From contig JABACO010000008.1 of the NCBI GenBank assembly GCA_013339895.1, positions 10,011,403-10,075,402 of the forward strand: DNA of 64,000 nt, written 5' to 3'. The position numbers and the translations under genes were made by a program. The notes below the pieces were generated by a model. That model was not told the origin of the DNA and ran no database searches. It saw nothing but the letters and a program-made list of their open reading frames with translations. Source of the stretch: Ephydatia muelleri. Its lineage: Eukaryota > Porifera > Demospongiae > Spongillida > Spongillidae. Positions 1 to 11,540 of the stretch are shown here, in pieces. Each line of letters opens with the position of its first letter. Position 1 is the stretch's first letter.

Positions 1-393
1 TTCCTATTGATAGATTCCCAAGTTAAGCACAGACCAGTAATATGCTTGATGGACAAACTTGGTGTCTTACAAATGTGTGTAAAGCCAAGGAGCTCTGAAA
101 CATGTCTCTTTATATGTAGTACACCATCTTTACTATATAATACACTTATCCTATTTTCATTTTGTCCAGTATTGTATGTGTCATGTATTTTCTAGAACAT
201 TGTCTCACTAACTCAAACTTCTCTTCAAAGCACAATACACATTTCAAAGTGTCCCATGGTGTTGCCGTAAGAACTGTGTGCATGTGCAAGTGTTGCATAA
301 CAATTGTGCTACCTTATGCAGTCGTATACATGTTGATGTGATTTTATAGGGAAATTGCTTTTAAAATAATCCCCACCCTTAATCCCTTTACAG
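1..393 (+). other. Intron of gene A (partial, 5' end outside window)
   Basis: There is no coding exon here. The stretch ends in a pyrimidine-rich acceptor (TTTACAG at 387-393) directly before the MIF4G exon at 394. It is closely similar to 30365-30729, the intron before the third fused MIF4G exon of gene B, so it is a paralogous intron and not unique intergenic DNA. Confidence 0.7.
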
Positions 394-1804
394 CTAGAGA
401 TGGACACCTATTTTAGCACTGTGAATGACATCATCAACAGGAGAACAATCTCGAAACGAGTTCAGTTTGCACTTCAAGATGTGGTGGACCTCAGAGACAA
501 CAAGTGGGTACCACGGCAACGGCAAGACACCGAAGTGAAGACCATTGATCAGATCCATCGTGAGGCAGAGGATGAGGAACAGATGACCAAACAATTGGCA
601 TCCCAATACACTCGTGGAGATGGTAGAAGAAAGGTAGGTGTAGGGGACCAGTGTGAATATGGATGTGGAGGTGTTGGTTAGGATCATTATGAGTGTATAT
701 GTGTTAAGTGATAATGATGTAATTGGTGTTTATTGTGTGTGCACATGTCTCTAGCGTGGACTCTTGCATGGGAGAAAGGTTGCCACTCCACAATCACCAC
801 ATTCAGTCTCTCTTGAAGATCTTACTGCAAGGCTGGGATTTGCAAATGTCTCCAACAATGAGATATTGAAGTGGATTGAGAGAGTATGTGTGAAGTGGTT
901 CCCTCTTCCCTCATCCCCAGCCTCTCTGATCTAATGACATCTTCCCACTCAACCTACCCTCATCTACCCTCTCACCCTCCTTCATCTTCCTCCTCACCTA
1001 CTCAAGTGTCCTTTGTTATTTCCCTCTTCACAGAGCTGCACACCAGAGGAGTGTAGGTCACCCATCTTCATCAGAACCCTCACAACTGCTATGGTACAGG
1101 GTGCAGTGACAGGTGAGGACTCACCAGCAAGGCCTGACAACCCTGTATGATGCTACCACAATATGTGCTTGTGTTGCAGGTAAAGGTTCCAATGCTCATT
1201 TAGCTAGAGATTTGTTTGAGACAAGGCTGGAAATTCTGACAAAATATGTCAACTCAGATGAAAAATTAGAGTTGGAGGTTCTATTGGCCCTGGAATTGGC
1301 AGTGGCCAAACTGGACCATCCTCCCAGTGAGCCTCTAAGGGTTATCATGATGCATGATTAAGGGCTGCAGGGTGGGAGTGAGCCGTTATGCTACTTAGCT
1401 GTGAGATTGCTTGTGCCTCGGTGTTTATGTGATGAAGTGATTGTGTGGTATGGGAGGGTGCTTGTTGGTGTGGGAGGCACTTTTATAATTGGGAGGGTTC
1501 TAGCCTTGGTGTGTGGGAGGGTGTTGGTGTGGTGTGGTATTGTTTGGTGCCAAGATAGTTAGCTTGTGCTGGTGATGTTTAGTGTCTTGTATCTACAGAG
1601 CTCCTGTATCAGATGTTCAATGCAGTGTACGATTGTGAGGTGGTCGGAGAGAACTCTTGCTTCACGTGGAGGGACCGTGCACAGGAGGGGGTGGAGGGGA
1701 AGGGCACAGCCGTCATGTCTGTAAAGGCCTTCTTCGATTGGTTGGAGAGTGCAGCCAGGGAATCTGACCACCCTGAAGGCACCTCTGGAAAGAGACAGGC
1801 ATGA
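394..1804 (+). CDS. EIF4G-like: Gene A: eIF4G-like protein, 3' end (last MIF4G exon plus W2 domain)
   Basis: Exons by splice signals and open frame: 394-633, 755-883, 1034-1112, 1180-1326 and 1599-1804 (stop TGA). The first exon encodes the end of a MIF4G domain, with motifs [19 protein letters not shown] and [14 protein letters not shown], which closely follow the animal eIF4G pattern. The next exons encode a W2/eIF5C-type HEAT domain: [19 protein letters not shown], then [17 protein letters not shown], then [16 protein letters not shown], ending in the acidic/aromatic block [16 protein letters not shown]. In eIF4G the MIF4G domain binds eIF4A and eIF3/RNA, and the W2 domain binds Mnk kinases in vertebrates. 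All exon phases agree (0,0,1,1). The 5' part of the gene lies outside the window. The exons are nearly identical to those at 33536-34934 in gene B. Confidence 0.85.
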
Positions 1805-2520
1805 TTCTTTCTGTATGTCAATTACCATATTTAATCTTTACATGATCACACGTTACCCCTGGGGAATGTTCGTTCCCCAGGGGTAACGCACATTTGATAG
1901 CTTGTAACTTTTGCTTTTGTTCGACAATAAGTAATACACGGCCAGGATTTGGAATGCGATACGGATCCGGTTTCGCGAGCGTTACGTCGGCGATAAAATT
2001 GTAAAAATACGCCGGCGGTGGGTACCGCCAAAATTATTTGGCGTACAAAACGTTGTGTATCGCCGGCGTGTACGCCTTCAATACGCCAGCAATACGCCTC
2101 AGTACCCTATACGCCCCCAATACGTCGGCGTCATAGTTTTGAATGGTTTTTATTGCTCATCTAATTTTAAGCGTTAGACATACAATATACATTGAAGCAA
2201 TATTTGTTATTGTTCCAGTTGTGTTCGAACACTGTTGTGTTCACACAAATCAGTTCCCTTTCCACTTGTGTAGCTTGGTCCTTTTCCAGCCATCAGCAGC
2301 GTGGATCACACTTATAAACAACAGAAACTGCATGCTTCAGACATGCTGCAGGAACAAGACGAATTATGCATGTTTGTCCTCAAAAGCAGAGGACAATCGA
2401 AGTTGTTGAAAACAGGTTTCTGTTGGGCATCCACAATGGGCTCCATGTCGCGTATTACACAGAAGGTTCCAATTTCGGCTTGAAATGAGCCACAAAAAGT
2501 TCCTGTTTCTAGCTGGAAAG
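1805..2520. repeat. Intergenic repeat sequence shared with 34935-35650
   Basis: No gene is recognised. It begins with a 38-bp hairpin (1851-1888) and continues with a run of short TACGCC/GCCGGCG-type motifs up to about 2135, then AT-richer sequence. Almost the same sequence follows the stop codon of gene B, so it belongs to the segmental duplication. The small ORFs here have no recognisable similarity. Confidence 0.5.
1851..1888. repeat. Perfect hairpin, 16-bp arms with 6-bp loop
   Basis: CGTTACCCCTGGGGAA is followed by a 6-base loop and then its exact reverse complement. Each arm also contains the self-complementary core CCCCTGGGG. The hairpin starts 46 bp after the stop codon of gene A. 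An identical copy follows gene B at 34981-35018. It could be a transposon end or a 3'-end structure; the sequence does not decide. Confidence 0.7.
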
Positions 2521-2528
2521 TGAGAAAT

Positions 2529-5500
2529 TTATACCAACAATTGTAAACAAGTATTACAACTTACTGAATATCGCTTCTCTACAGTGTAAACCACATGGTC
2601 ACACAGATTGATAACTTTGCCATCTGCCCCAACGATAGCCTTTGCAAAATGGCCAATAGTTGAAAGGGTTATACCAGGTGGCAATAGCAGAGTGAAATCT
2701 TTGAGGTCATATAATGAGGTAGTATTACCCAGGTCCAAAGCATTCAACACAATAGACCCTAACTCTGAAGAACCCACATGCTGTAAAATGATAATAGTAT
2801 CAATGCAGGAGCAGAACTTACATATATATACTGACCTTTCATAATGTACCAGGTTGATGAATTGGCTTGTCGTGCTGCACAGATGTTCCTCCAAGATAGC
2901 GTTGCACTCCCATCGAGTGATAAAGTGCTATGAGATCATCTCCACACCTGAGAAGTAAACAATACATGGATATGTAAATAGTTGTAAAAGGTTTGCAAAC
3001 CTTTCAGAAGGGGAATAGCTACTTCCTGCAAATGCAAACCTGATCTGCTCTCCTGAATCGTAAAGCTATTAGCAATATCTTTGCTAGGGGCTTGCCTGTT
3101 ACTGTAAATATTCCTGCATCGTATTAGCGAATTGTAGCTCTCACATCTTAGGATAAAAATTAAAATAAATGCAGAAATTTTACATGGAAATCCACAAACC
3201 TTTCAGTGTTATAACAAGATGTCGGACCAAGCATTCGCATATCTTCAGGAAGATGAAGAAGCAAGTGGATTTTGGACTTCCTCCGTAAAGTAGGAAAATG
3301 CCGTGTACTACAGTAGTAGCAACAAAATTCTGAACAATCGTTTCATAATAACCCATACTCTCTGGATTGACTCTGTCACAGTAAGCGAATTTAAACACCT
3401 GCATGAAGTGTTATATAAAGAATTAGGAAATATTGTATAAATGCTCAGGTGCTTACCTTTGATAAAGCTAGCCACACTTCAATCTCAGCAGGAGCCAGGA
3501 ATGGTGAAAGGACGAAGAGAGCCATCTGTGCCAGTGCCTTTAAATTCCTACCAAAAAAAGACTTGTAATACCTTGCAATGTTTCTTGAGATTCTACTGGT
3601 GAAGCCAGATGATGGAAATGCAGACAAAAGAGCAGACAGCTGAGTGCGTTGTTTTTTGACAACTTAGCCATTGTCGCCCGCAGAAGATACTTGTATGGTC
3701 CTAGAAGAAGTGTGTAAAACTTCAAGTGGAGTACCCCTAGCAGAGGATATATAATATACTGAATGATATCCATACCTATGAAGATTCATTGGGAGGTGAA
3801 GAAGAACATAAGTAATACCATGCTGTTTCCGCAGATCATGCTTCTGTATCTTTGTCTGAGCAGATTTTATACGCTGGATTTGAGATAGAGTTGTACATTT
3901 TTGTCTACTGCTACAAACAATATGAAGGTAGAGGTCCTAACATCAGCCTTGGAAAGCAATGTAAAACATGTGAAAAAAAAAGTACGTACATGCACATATT
4001 CCTTACATTGCATATTCTGCAGAACATATTAGAGGTAACCCCATGTGTCTGCACAACTGTGAAGCACGAGGATTGTCACAGAGGAAGCACAAAATAGGTG
4101 CAACAGCTATCACATCACACTGCAGTAAAGCATCAAAAAGAACAATGCCATCCTCAGTGCTAGAAACTGTTTAACTAAAGGCTTAGCCATTTCCATCACT
4201 GGTGCTTTATTGGAACTACATATGAAATGAATGTTTTGCAGGTTTGCATTTTCCTTCTTAGGCAGCCCAGCAAGCTGGAAACACCAGGAATCAAATTTGT
4301 TCCACCATTTTTGTCATTAGTCTAAACCATGAGTAGCACCATAATGACTGGCATACTCAATAGACTTTAACTTCATGGAATGAACAGAAGCCAATGTTGT
4401 GTATTCCTATGAAATTAATATTATTAATAGACTAAACTATGATCTGAATTAACTTACTTCCTCCGTAAGAGAAACCAGCAATGAACCATCCTTAAACTTA
4501 TAGATGTGTGTACGTGAAGCCCACTCTGAAAGTGAGGGTAGTATGGTTTCAATATCTTGAACAGAAACTTCGTGCATGGGGCCTAAGATATAGCAATTTA
4601 AGATATCCTGATGGTTTTCCAACATCTGCGCATTTGTAAACACACCCTCACAGCCATCCTGTAAACAAACACATTATTGTGACTATATATGCTTGAAAGC
4701 ATATAACTTACATGACACAGAAATTGCTGTATATGATTAATGTGACGAACACCACCATTCATTACAGTGACAAAGTCATTCAAAAACACATTCCCTATAG
4801 GTGACTATGCCATTGGAGCAAAAAATCATTTGTCTGTTTTCCATTGCTATCCATGATATATTTCCCTAGGTATTAAAAATGACATGTATTCATTATGTAC
4901 TAATAACATGTTTTGTACACCATACCTATACTCAGATGAAATGATAGGATATCTATCGTACAAGTTGTTTGCTATATCAGGATTGGCTAAAGACATCTTG
5001 AGAGTATTGTCAATTGCATTGACATAAAAAGGAATGTTGTTGCTGGTTGAATGCTATGTAATATAGAAATGTTGTTTGATATTAGTAGACTCCAAATGCT
5101 TACTGTAGTTGGACTGACAAACCCTGGAACTCGAAACTTCATACACGATGACACAGATGGCACAGAAGGATGCAAGAGTATAGAATACATACTCTAAGTT
5201 TATTTGTCCCTGTAATATGATGTATATGTGAATAATACAGGATATGATGCCTTCTAAGTAGTGTTGAACTAACCATTGGCCGTGGACTGTGTGCTAATAG
5301 GTATGCCATTGCCGCCACATTGGACTTAAATGGTTTGTAATTTCCTTTGCTGTCAATAGTGGACATCAGTCTCATGATTTCTTCATAAAGACATACTAAA
5401 AACAATTTATATGTAGGTCAAGTATGGGCATAACAAATGCAACGTATTGATTACCTTCATCAGGATCCATTTCGTCATTTTCATCACTGCTTGCTGTCTC

Positions 5501-5690
5501 ATTCAGTTGTTCAAACCCAGCATCGATACAAAGTTTGCTAGGGCCAGCAATGGTACTTTCGTAATCGCTATGTGACCGCAGGACGCTACTAGTGCACTGT
5601 GTATCTACAGCTCCGGGCGCGTGATCAGCTTCATCAACAGGCGGGTCGGGGAGGTTGTATACAGAGAGTAGTCACAGGCACTTGAAGATA
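2529..5690 (-). CDS. Multi-exon transposase-like gene, family uncertain (Tnp2/KDZ-like)
   Basis: Reading the - strand from about 5690 down to 2529 gives a chain of open segments separated by short GT-AG introns. In order, they are an acidic N-terminal piece (ending TASSDENDEMDPDE), then SNVAAMAYLLAHSPRPM, VPGFVSPTTV, IPFYVNAIDNTLKMSLANPD, NVFLNDFVTVMNGGV, NCYILGPMHEVSVQDIE, then EDGIVLFDALLQCDV with PILCFLCDNPRAS, then FYTLLLGPYKYLLRATMAK and RNLKALAQMALFVLSPFLAP, and a last segment with the frame of IHLLLHLPEDMRMLGP and NTERF. A HLLLHL...NTERFE-type block resembles the C-terminal part of large RNase-H-fold transposases with DUF4218-like regions, but I cannot name the family. I did not fix every exon border. 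It may be a transposable-element gene or a host gene derived from one. Its 3' half recurs at 35659-37365. Confidence 0.4.
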
Positions 5691-5933
5691 GTTCCTCACA
5701 GTCAATGTTAAAGAGGTGCTCTCTGGTCTTTCAATGCTGATCGTACTTCGATTTAAAGGTGAATCCTTTCTTGCACACAGTGCAGGCGAGTGCCGATTCC
5801 GTCGCCATTTCAATCCTTTGACGTCAGAAAGTCACGTGAGTGAGAAATGCAAAGAGCACCACGACCAAGAAGCCAAAGTAAGACAGACCTGCTGCTGTCA
5901 CAGTCCTGCAATTTGGTGCATCACCATTACCAG
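5691..5933. other. 5' flank of the - strand transposase-like gene
   Basis: No coding feature is supported. The stretch lies between the acidic first exon of the - strand gene and the hAT-type element. It may hold that gene's promoter, but I recognise no specific element. Confidence 0.3.
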
Positions 5934-7173
5934 CAGTGATGCCGCGGTCAGCTATTATCGATCCGGTCACGTTCACGGCTAACCGTACCGGATCCACACG
6001 GTCACGTTGGCGGACGAACAGTGACCGTGTTTTACCAATACGGTCACGGTGGCGGTTTGACGGTTGGCCGCCTGGATTCAAGCCGGTCCCGGTCGATATC
6101 CGGTCCAAACTAACAGCACGAATTAAATTTAATAACCATCTGATTCTAGTGTATATTTAACGTTACTCTTTCCACTCAGCCAGCATCCATCCGCCATCTT
6201 ATGCGGTCAGCTTTAGCATACCCTTTCAGAGTGAGCACTGGACACCGGAATGGGTAAATCAGTATTTTAGCAATGCGAAGGAAGTTTAATAGCTTCATGG
6301 TCGCTCCACCATTGCATGACGTCATTAACGCGCCAGTTAAGCATGTAGCGCTTCAACTCGTCTTCTATGCTCCCTCTCGCTCCTGTGTGCCACCCCAAGG
6401 ATCTCTTTGGTAGCAGCACATGGCTGCAGCAGAATGCATGATGTAGTTGAAATTCGCACTTGTAATGCCAAAATGTTGACTTACGTCAAAGCCAATGCAT
6501 CCAGTGCAAATATATTGTGATTGGGAACAGCATCTCCCTAGATGAAACTTCTGCAGAATCTGCACAATCAATTACAAGTGTTCTTCAGGTCGATCAGACC
6601 TTTCCGCGGCAGGACTTAAGCCAAACCCAGCCGGCATTGGCTCAGAAAAAGTCAGAACTCGGGAGGAAACGATAGTGCACTAGAAAGCCAAAGGCAATGC
6701 ATGAATTAAAAGGCGTCAGTCCCGCGTCACTCACAGAACTAAAATCCACGCAGCAAATGAAATCCAAGCAACAAAATCGAATCCACAAAATCCATTAATT
6801 TTATTCGAATAAACAGTGATATTACTCTTGTATTCTATAGATAGTGTAAATAAAAATATATCATTCTTAACTACCCGGCAGGAAAGCGGTGTCAGAGTAT
6901 GTCTTGTTATCGAATTGTCACTTCGGTGCATGTCAATTCTCACAGGTTCCCAGTCCTAGGTTATCCAACAAAAAAAGGTACAAATTTCTTAATGTCTGAC
7001 CGGCAGTTGACCGTCAAAATTTTTGACGGTCCCACGGTTTTTGGCCTCAATAGACTGACGGTTAAGTGGTTCGCGAACTAATTCAATTATTGACGGTCAC
7101 GGACGCGGTCAAGCCAACCGTATCGCCTAGTTTGACGGTTTTGACGGTTGGCGGGCGAACCGCGGCATCACTG
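5934..7173. mobile_element. hAT-type non-autonomous element, 1240 bp
   Basis: The element starts CAGTGATGCCGCGGT and ends with its exact reverse complement (15-bp terminal inverted repeats). It is flanked by the 8-bp direct repeat ATTACCAG at 5926-5933 and 7174-7181. CAG-starting termini with 8-bp target duplications are the hallmark of the hAT superfamily. The interior is rich in GGTCACG/GACGGT motifs, close to both ends, and has no long ORF. It is therefore probably a MITE moved in trans. Confidence 0.8.
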
Positions 7174-7399
7174 ATTACCAGTGACAAGGAGAGCTGAAGG
7201 CGGCGTCGAAGAAACTGCCTTCCGAATAATGGCGGCTTATTATTATACAATACTCCTCTGTTCCAAGCGTACCCTGGATGTAAATAGGACGCGTTTCGCC
7301 TACGTAAAGATCACACCAGTTACTGTAATGTAAATCATTAACGTAACACTTCTGCTACAATGCCGCCTCCTATACGCCATTATAAATGACGCCGTAACG
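7174..7399. other. Unassigned spacer
   Basis: No gene is seen. The stretch lies between the 8-bp hAT target duplication and the AACG target site of the next element, and shows GC-rich TACGCC/CGTAACG motifs like those near 2000. Confidence 0.3.
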
Positions 7400-8822
7400 C
7401 ACGGCTGTTTGCGGCTGGACATTTAGTTTGATAATTAGAGCGTTACGGTATATGGTGTAGAAATCATGGCGGTTAGCCTCATTATCGACACCATGTGTTC
7501 AACGACGTGCCTTGCTAGATGCTTACATCTGGTGTTATTATAAACACATGCAGTAGTACCAGCAATCATCTAGCTTCAAGACACACACCTGAAACGATAA
7601 ATTACGCTTTCCAATTAATACACGCGCCACGTTTTTAAAGGCATATGAGGTACGAATAGGTATGAAAGATGCGCGAATTGCATGTAGCTGCCAATTTTAC
7701 CACACATAAGTTTGACATACAGGCAATGTGAAAGCTTCAAGAAGTTGGTTTATGTTGTCCACTAAGCGCGGCCGGCTGTTTTCGGCCTGAACGGGCTGCC
7801 TGTTTTCTATGAATAATCATGACAGGTACAATATGGAGTACCATTGCCAACACGTTCAGCTGCATTGCAGAACTTGAAAAACGCATGTCTTATAAGAGAG
7901 CAAGCAAAAAGGACACCATATACAAGTATTCAGGCCTTGCATGGTGTGGCATTTCACTCTGAGGAGGATGCAGCCATGTATCCACAAAGCCCAGCTAATA
8001 GTGTAGCTCCCTGCAAGCAATGACTTCAAATGCTAGTATCAAATGGTTGTCTTACTTCATTAATAGCTAAAACACAAGAGTAAGATGTTAATGCATTTTT
8101 TGTCATTGACCAGTAAATATAATGATGCTATGCTTATACACGGGTTTGGTTCCACAACTGAAGCATGCCAGTGGAAAGGAGTGGTTCACCAGGCCCGCTA
8201 GGGTGTGCTATTAAGCCTTAAAAGTACACTAGCACTATTTCACACCCCGACCATTTAATGCTCTTGTCAATCTGCACGATGCACTAACATACATCATGCA
8301 GGTGAACCACCTTCATGTCAGTTCTACAGTATTTGTTGTGCCCTCTCTCTTTGCTTATGTTTATAGAGAGGTAGGCAGCCTCTGGAGCTGCATCTGTATT
8401 TGCAGTTGTATAATACATCCCTATTGTTATGACACAGAACTATTACCTTAGTGGTATTAAACATTGTAGCAGAGTGAATGTTCCAGGAAAATCAAGGCTT
8501 TAATCAGTTACAGATATCTTCTGATATGTATATGGCATCTGAGACCCTAGATGTTTTGTAATATTGACAATGGCACAAACCTAGTCAAAGAATAGCTTGA
8601 CTCTTTAATTCCTTACATGCATGTCTGTGAGGGAATATCCACAAGCCTTAGCAACCACATCAGTCAGCATGACAACACTGTAATGAAGGTCTCCAGAGTG
8701 AACCTTGTGCATAACTTAGGGAAGTACTAACTACCTGAGAATTAAAATCTATTAAGTGATCAGTGATCAAAATAGGAAGCATTCATTGGTGGAGTCAGGG
8801 ATTACAGTGAGTGCAGAACAAG

Positions 8823-8876
8823 AATCACAGCTGGCCTAGCAATCACAGCTGGCCTAGCAATCACAGCTGGCCTAGC
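8823..8876. repeat. Short tandem repeat, 18 bp x 3
   Basis: Three exact head-to-tail copies of AATCACAGCTGGCCTAGC, followed by a partial fourth (AATCAC). Confidence 0.9.
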
Positions 8877-10068
8877 AATCACTTGGCAGTAGCTGCGCAA
8901 CACTAAAAAAAAATCAACTACAAAAAATCTAAAACAACTTTGCTCTTACTTATACATACATGCATGTAAATGGCACGTAAGGCTTCTATTACTCCAGGGA
9001 GAGGTCAAGTGCAAGAAACCTCAAAGGGGCCGGGTTGAGATAGCTCTCCATTTTTACTGCCATTGTTCTGGCAGAAAGGAGATACAAGAAGATGTTCCAC
9101 ATTGATGGAAAAGCTGCTGGGTGCATGGATAGCTTAAATAAGATGATATTTATAAATCACCTCGCTATGCATAGTTTACTAGAACACCCAGCACGACAAC
9201 TAAATCCCCAGTGATGAAGTATGGTATGGATCAAGCTTGGACCTCTGCAAGGGTGGAGAGGCACAATAATGTGAACTTTACATTGCAGGTGTAAAGGTTT
9301 CTACTTGATCTTTATCAGGCACTGAATCTGGCACTACGTACTCCAAAGCATTGGATCATCAAAACACCCTGCATATCCATCACTAAAGTTGTCAACGACC
9401 TACCACCTGACACCTTGAAACATCAATAAAGTTTATGCACTCACTGTAAACGATAGTTATCGAATAATAGATCTGATTCAACAGCATTGAATCTTGCTGC
9501 CTTTACAACATCAGCTGAACATTGAATGCCAGCTAGTATAAATGCTGCATGACTTTATAACCTTTAGCTCTTAATGCCACTGACCTAGTTAACATCATCT
9601 TCATCACATGCACTAGGCTTGTAGAAAAGTGGCAGGATTCAGTCAGTCTCCTTCCGGCTTGCAAGGAGTCAAATCCATGTATATGCATACCATGCATCAT
9701 TGCACAGAATATCATATGCCTACGTATAAGAGATGCAGTTGCAGAACTACAATGCAGTGTGTGATGGAGCACCTTATCAACATCGTGTCACAAGATGTGG
9801 CAGCAATACCACAATCAACGAAGATTGAACTTTCAGGACTATACCTATCGTTATGCTTGACACGGCATTACAAACTCTTGTAAAATCAGGGATATTTGAC
9901 GATCTGTAGCGCCATCATTTCAGCCGGCCGCACTTAGTCTATACGCTATCTAGGTAGTCTTAACCCTCCGCTAACTTATCACGCTTAGCTTTTTCCTAGG
10001 AAAATTGGCAGTGGTCCACTGTTCAGTTCTTTGTGGAGGATATCCAATTGAGGTACTCGGCTTGCGAG

Positions 10069-10155
10069 TAGTCTCGTACCCAGACCCACCATGACGTAAG
10101 CGTTTATCGCTTACACTACGACGCTTACGTCATGGTGGGTCTGGGTACGAGACTA
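10069..10155. mobile_element. MITE 1 of the GTCTCGTACCCAGACCC family (87 bp)
   Basis: This is an almost perfect palindrome starting TAGTCTCGTACCCAGACCC and ending in the reverse complement. The 9-bp direct repeat GCTTGCGAG flanks it (10060-10068, 10156-10164). The second segmental copy, near 38120, has the site once and no insert. The 9-bp duplication points to Mutator-like (MULE) mobilisation. Confidence 0.85.
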
Positions 10156-10544
10156 GCTTGCGAGTGCTATAGCTAGCGGGCGCTACAGAGTTGAGGCACA
10201 AAATTTATACGATGCATAGATAAATGGTATGTCTATACTAAAATGGCTGTTACATGTCGGTGCAACAAGTACAGTCACAAAGTGCTTGGTTAGGTCATGA
10301 TGCGTGATGTCATCGTTTCAATATTTCGGGGCGTAGGTCTTATTGTCCAACATTGAATGAGCCGCAAACAGCCGTGAACGCTGGCGTAGAATACGCCGGC
10401 TTTACGGTAACGTAAATTCCTGGCCGTGTAGATCGATAAGCTGGCACGTGATAAACACAACTCAGCCCTTTGTCCGCCTGACCTCGTTTTTGATTTTGGA
10501 AGTTCGGTTCGTTGCTTTTTATCGCTGCTATTACGCTATTCTCG

Positions 10545-10900
10545 ATGGCGAAGAGTTTGAGGATCGGTGTTCGCGTAAAGGCAAAAGCGACGAAAATACT
10601 CGGTGCACGAGGGGCCACATTAGTCTCGTACCCAGACCCTAGTACGTCACAGCTGCGGATGGATTACATCACCGCTACGCTAGAGCGTAGCGGTGATGTA
10701 ATCCATCCGCAGCTGTGACGTACTAGGGTCTGGGTACGAGACTAGGGCCACACAGGAGTTTGGCAAACAGGCTTCAAAGGTTGAAATGCGCGGTGAAATA
10801 GTACGGAAGGAAGGAGCAGGCCCGCTACAAAGTGGGTAGTAAGATGGGACAAACCACGGAGTGAAAGTGCATGGAACGCGTGCAGCCTCACTCGCGAGGA
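10545..10900 (+). pseudogene. Small broken ORF beginning MAKSLRIGVRVKAKATK
   Basis: Joining the frame across MITE 2 gives a basic N-terminal segment, MAKSLRIGVRVKAKATK, then GATQEFGKQASKVEMRGEIV and KVGSKMGQTTE. In this copy MITE 2 interrupts it and one base is gained near 10825. In the second copy (42121-42315) the frame is disturbed by a short duplication near 42170. I do not recognise the protein. It resembles the N-terminus of a transposon-encoded protein, but I cannot name one. Confidence 0.3.
10621..10744. mobile_element. MITE 2 of the GTCTCGTACCCAGACCC family (124 bp)
   Basis: A palindromic element with the same 17-bp terminus but a different core, carrying GTACGTCACAGCTGCGGATG and its complement. 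The flanks are GGGCCACAT (10612-10620) and GGGCCACAC (10745-10753), an 8-of-9 match. The second segmental copy has the uninterrupted site near 42196. Confidence 0.85.
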
Positions 10901-11109
10901 CGATAACGAAGCTGCCGATGAAGGTCCGGATAACAACACTACTAGTAATGATGCTTTGTCATTTTTGAAAAACTTGATTTTTGGGGGCCAACAGTTACCT
11001 GGGGAACGAATACGGTCAAACTTGCTTATTTGTGCATGCATGTGTTTGTTTTTATCCAAACACCCCCCCCCCCCCCCCCCCCCTTGTCTCGTACCCAGAC
11101 CCAAATGTA

Positions 11110-11435
11110 CGTAACGATGATCATCGCTTACAGTATGACATCACGTACAGAGGGTCAAGTCGTGAGAACTGGTTCTCGTACATTGTTACATAATAGTTGT
11201 GTCGTCACAAATTCCGATACGTCACTAATTCGAAATCGATTATGGACTACTGCCGTACTTCGGTCGCAAATGATAGATCTCGACGACTACTACAAAATCA
11301 CGCGTCTTGTAGGGAAGGGTCCATAGCGGTACTGGGATGTCAGCTAGCTGTAGGCATTTGTGCAGAGGAAGCAGTAGAGGAATTCAGTTGTGGCTACGTA
11401 TGCAAGAAGTGCTTCGATGCAGTCATAAAGTACCA
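11110..11435 (+). pseudogene. Cysteine-pair ORF fragment, interrupted by the CACTA element
   Basis: Open frame with GCQLAVGICAEEAVEEFSCG followed by YVCKKCFDAVIKY, i.e. a C-x(2)-C pair with another Cys upstream, suggesting a small zinc-binding module. After excision of the CACTA element the frame continues as QAKRSLR at 18484 and downstream, as seen uninterrupted in the second copy (42644-42904). I do not recognise the family. It is carried inside the Mutator-like element with a RecQ fragment. Confidence 0.35.
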
Positions 11436-11449
11436 CCCAGTGAAAAGTT

Positions 11450-11540
11450 CTTGGGCAAGAAAGGCCAAGAATCGGGCAAGAATGGCAAGATCATGGCAAG
11501 AATGGCAAGATCATGGCAAGAATGGCAAGATCTTGGGCAA
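11450..11540. repeat. Left subterminal repeat array of the CACTA element
   Basis: Tandem copies of a GGCAAGAATGGCAAGATCAT-type unit, at least three in a row, lie just inside the left terminus. The same words occur on the right side at 18240-18480 in both orientations. Confidence 0.8.

Larger units (their letters stand above)
7400..10376. mobile_element. Chapaev-like element with CACGG termini, degenerate, 2977 bp
   Basis: The left end CACGGCTGTTTGCGGCT recurs as an exact reverse complement at 10360-10376. The flanking direct repeat AACG (7396-7399 and 10377-10380) gives a 4-bp target duplication. CAC-starting termini with 4-bp duplications match the Chapaev group of the CMC transposons. The left subterminal sequence resembles that of the element at 38398. 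The interior holds only short ORFs and no recognisable transposase, so the copy looks decayed. MITE 1 (10069-10155) sits inside it. The second segmental copy keeps only the right third, because a deletion removed the left part. Confidence 0.6.

Noticed and set aside
10069..10155. Palindromic MITEs as rho-independent terminators or operator sites
   Set aside because: Target duplications, empty paralogous sites and multiple dispersed copies show that they are mobile elements.
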